Shown here piece after piece: positions 62,824 to 64,000 of a stretch of 64,000 nucleotides of DNA. The notes under the pieces are model-generated. The model saw only the letters and a list, made by a program, of their open reading frames with translations, had not been told where the DNA came from and made no database searches. Source of the stretch: Puia dinghuensis (GTDB taxonomy: Bacteria; Bacteroidota; Bacteroidia; Chitinophagales; Chitinophagaceae). How positions within the stretch are numbered: the stretch's first letter is position 1; each line of letters begins with the position of its first letter. The position numbers were made by a program, and so were the translations under genes. Where the stretch lies: the NCBI RefSeq assembly GCF_014642875.1, contig NZ_BMJC01000001.1, forward strand, positions 229,335 to 293,334, written 5' to 3'.

Positions 62824-64000
62824 ATGTCACTTTATGCCCAACGCGGGGTCTCCGCTCAGAAAGAAGAAGTTCACCAGGCAGTCGAGAAGCTGGATAAGGG
62901 GCTCTATCCGAATGCTTTTTGTAAGATTTACCCCGATTATTTGGGAGGGGACGCGGATTGGGTCAATTTAATGCATGCTGATGGCGCCGGAACAAAGAGT
63001 ATCCTGGCCTATTTGTATTGGAAGGAGACGGGTGATATCAGCGTTTGGAAGGGTATTGCCCGGGATGCGATAGCCATGAACCTGGACGATCTGCTTTGTG
63101 TCGGGATCTTTGATAACCTGTTGTTCTCTTCTACGATAGACAGGAACAAGCGCAACATTCCCGGGGAAGTGTTGTCGGCGATCATCGATGGCAGCCAGGA
63201 ATTCTTTGACGAGCTGAAGGCCTATGGAGTGGGTATCCGGTATTTGGGGGGGGAGACGGCGGACGTCGGCGACGTGGTGCGGACGATAGCTGTTAATGGT
63301 ACCATGACCGCCCGCTGGCCAAAGGACCGGCTGGTGACCAATGACAAGATCAGGCCCGGGGATGTAATCGTCGGTTTTGCGAGTTTTGGGCAGGCCAGCT
63401 ATGAGACGGCCTTTAACAGCGGCATCGGGAGCAATGGGCTGACGAGTGCGCGTCATGATGTGCTCCACAAGACCTATGGAGCTCGTTTTCACGAGTCTTA
63501 TGATACCAGCCTGGATGAGCACGTGGTATATATCGGGCCCCACCGGATGACCGATGCGGTCGGGATCTCGGCGGCGGAAGCCTGGGGAGCCACTGTGGGA
63601 GAAACCGCGGCGAAAAAAGAGGCGCTGACGACCGATATCGGGCATCTGCTGTTGAGTCCGACCCGTACCTATGCCCCTTTGCTGAAACAATTGCTGACCG
63701 GGCAGTTTGACAGCATCCATGGGCTTATCCACTGTAGTGGCGGCGGGCAGACCAAGTGTATGAAATACCTGCCGGGTGAGTTCAGGATCATCAAGGATAA
63801 TCTTTTTGACCCCCCGACGATCTTCCGATTGATCGAAGAAGCTTCGGGGTCTGACAAGCGTGAGATGTACCAGGTGTTTAATATGGGTCACCGGCTGGAG
63901 GTGTTTGCCGATGCTGCGGACGCCGACAGCCTGCTGCAAGTGGGGCGGGCCTTTGCTATCGATGCTAAAATCGTCGGCCGGGTTGAAGCTGCAAGCGCGA
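62824..64000 (+). CDS. purM: Phosphoribosylformylglycinamidine cyclo-ligase, 3'-partial
   Basis: At least 392 residues are visible and no stop is reached before the window ends. The AIR-synthase signature is seen: DYLGGDADWVNLMHADGAGTK, ARDAIAMNLDDLLCVG (metal and ATP region), YLGGETADVGD and IHCSGGGQTKCMKYL near the C-terminus. The enzyme makes aminoimidazole ribotide in the fifth step of purine synthesis and works as a dimer in the cytoplasm. The visible length is already close to that of Bacteroidota homologues, so only a few residues are probably missing. Confidence 0.93.
   Translation, partial: MSLYAQRGVSAQKEEVHQAVEKLDKGLYPNAFCKIYPDYLGGDADWVNLMHADGAGTKSILAYLYWKETGDISVWKGIARDAIAMNLDDLLCVGIFDNLLFSSTIDRNKRNIPGEVLSAIIDGSQEFFDELKAYGVGIRYLGGETADVGDVVRTIAVNGTMTARWPKDRLVTNDKIRPGDVIVGFASFGQASYETAFNSGIGSNGLTSARHDVLHKTYGARFHESYDTSLDEHVVYIGPHRMTDAVGISAAEAWGATVGETAAKKEALTTDIGHLLLSPTRTYAPLLKQLLTGQFDSIHGLIHCSGGGQTKCMKYLPGEFRIIKDNLFDPPTIFRLIEEASGSDKREMYQVFNMGHRLEVFADAADADSLLQVGRAFAIDAKIVGRVEAASA

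Noticed and set aside
62968-63939. A 323-codon minus-strand frame at the right end.
   Set aside because: It is antisense to purM, whose own frame is open to the window edge and carries all family motifs.

Overview
The window is chromosomal DNA from a member of the Bacteroidota, most likely the family Chitinophagaceae. The evidence is a SusC/SusD pair with its own ECF sigma/FecR regulators, repeated promoter boxes of the Bacteroidota form TAnnTTTG (two of them with a TTG exactly 19 nt upstream), rare Shine-Dalgarno sequences, Bacteroidota-type SdhC/A/B, and protein families such as DUF4138/TraN and DUF6934-like proteins. No single gene fixes the genus.

Layout. (1) 1-9052 is the right-hand part of an integrative genomic island. 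It holds a three-gene cassette of unrecognised proteins (2-3472), a gene-poor gap with a possible small RNA, a membrane-anchored KAP-family P-loop NTPase (4213-6873), an excisionase-like helix-turn-helix protein and a Bacteroidota-type tyrosine integrase pointing away from the 3' end of a tRNA-Lys gene (9053-9125). The left end of the island is outside the window. (2) 9126-16546 is a minus-strand transport locus: ECF sigma factor, FecR anti-sigma, SusC with a signalling STN domain, and SusD. (3) 16641-22895 is a mixed stretch: a decayed BlaI-type repressor with its operator, Hsp20, an MFS transporter, an AhpC/AhpD-type peroxide defence pair, three minus-strand genes that look derived from a conjugative element (including a TraN-like DUF4138 protein), and a Crp-type regulator. 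(4) 23077-37092 is mostly housekeeping: type II NADH dehydrogenase, FtsE, two glycosyltransferases, rpsO, pnp, prmA, plsY, a DinB-fold protein, dnaG and small unknown genes. (5) 37261-45337 holds a ModF-like double ABC ATPase and the topoisomerase IV genes parE and parC, separated by a broken dinD and two DUF genes. (6) 45384-64000 holds smpB (with no normal start codon), accD, the sdhC-A-B genes split by two inserted small genes, an ABC-F ATPase, a 1315-residue outer-membrane protein, a coiled-coil membrane protein, holA, ribF and a 3'-truncated purM.

How the genes work together. The sigma/FecR/SusC/SusD genes form one regulated uptake unit: substrate passage through SusC is sensed by its STN domain, relayed through FecR and releases the sigma factor. 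AhpC and AhpD are a peroxidase and a likely reducing partner. SdhC, A and B form complex II and, with Ndh, feed the quinone pool. ParC and ParE form topoisomerase IV. HolA and DnaG belong to replication, and RpsO, PrmA, SmpB and Pnp to translation and RNA turnover.

The best candidate for an undescribed system is the island cargo at 2-6873: three tightly packed unknown genes next to a KAP NTPase, just inside a tRNA-Lys integration site. Whether it is a defence system is an inference from location and architecture and not something the sequence proves.
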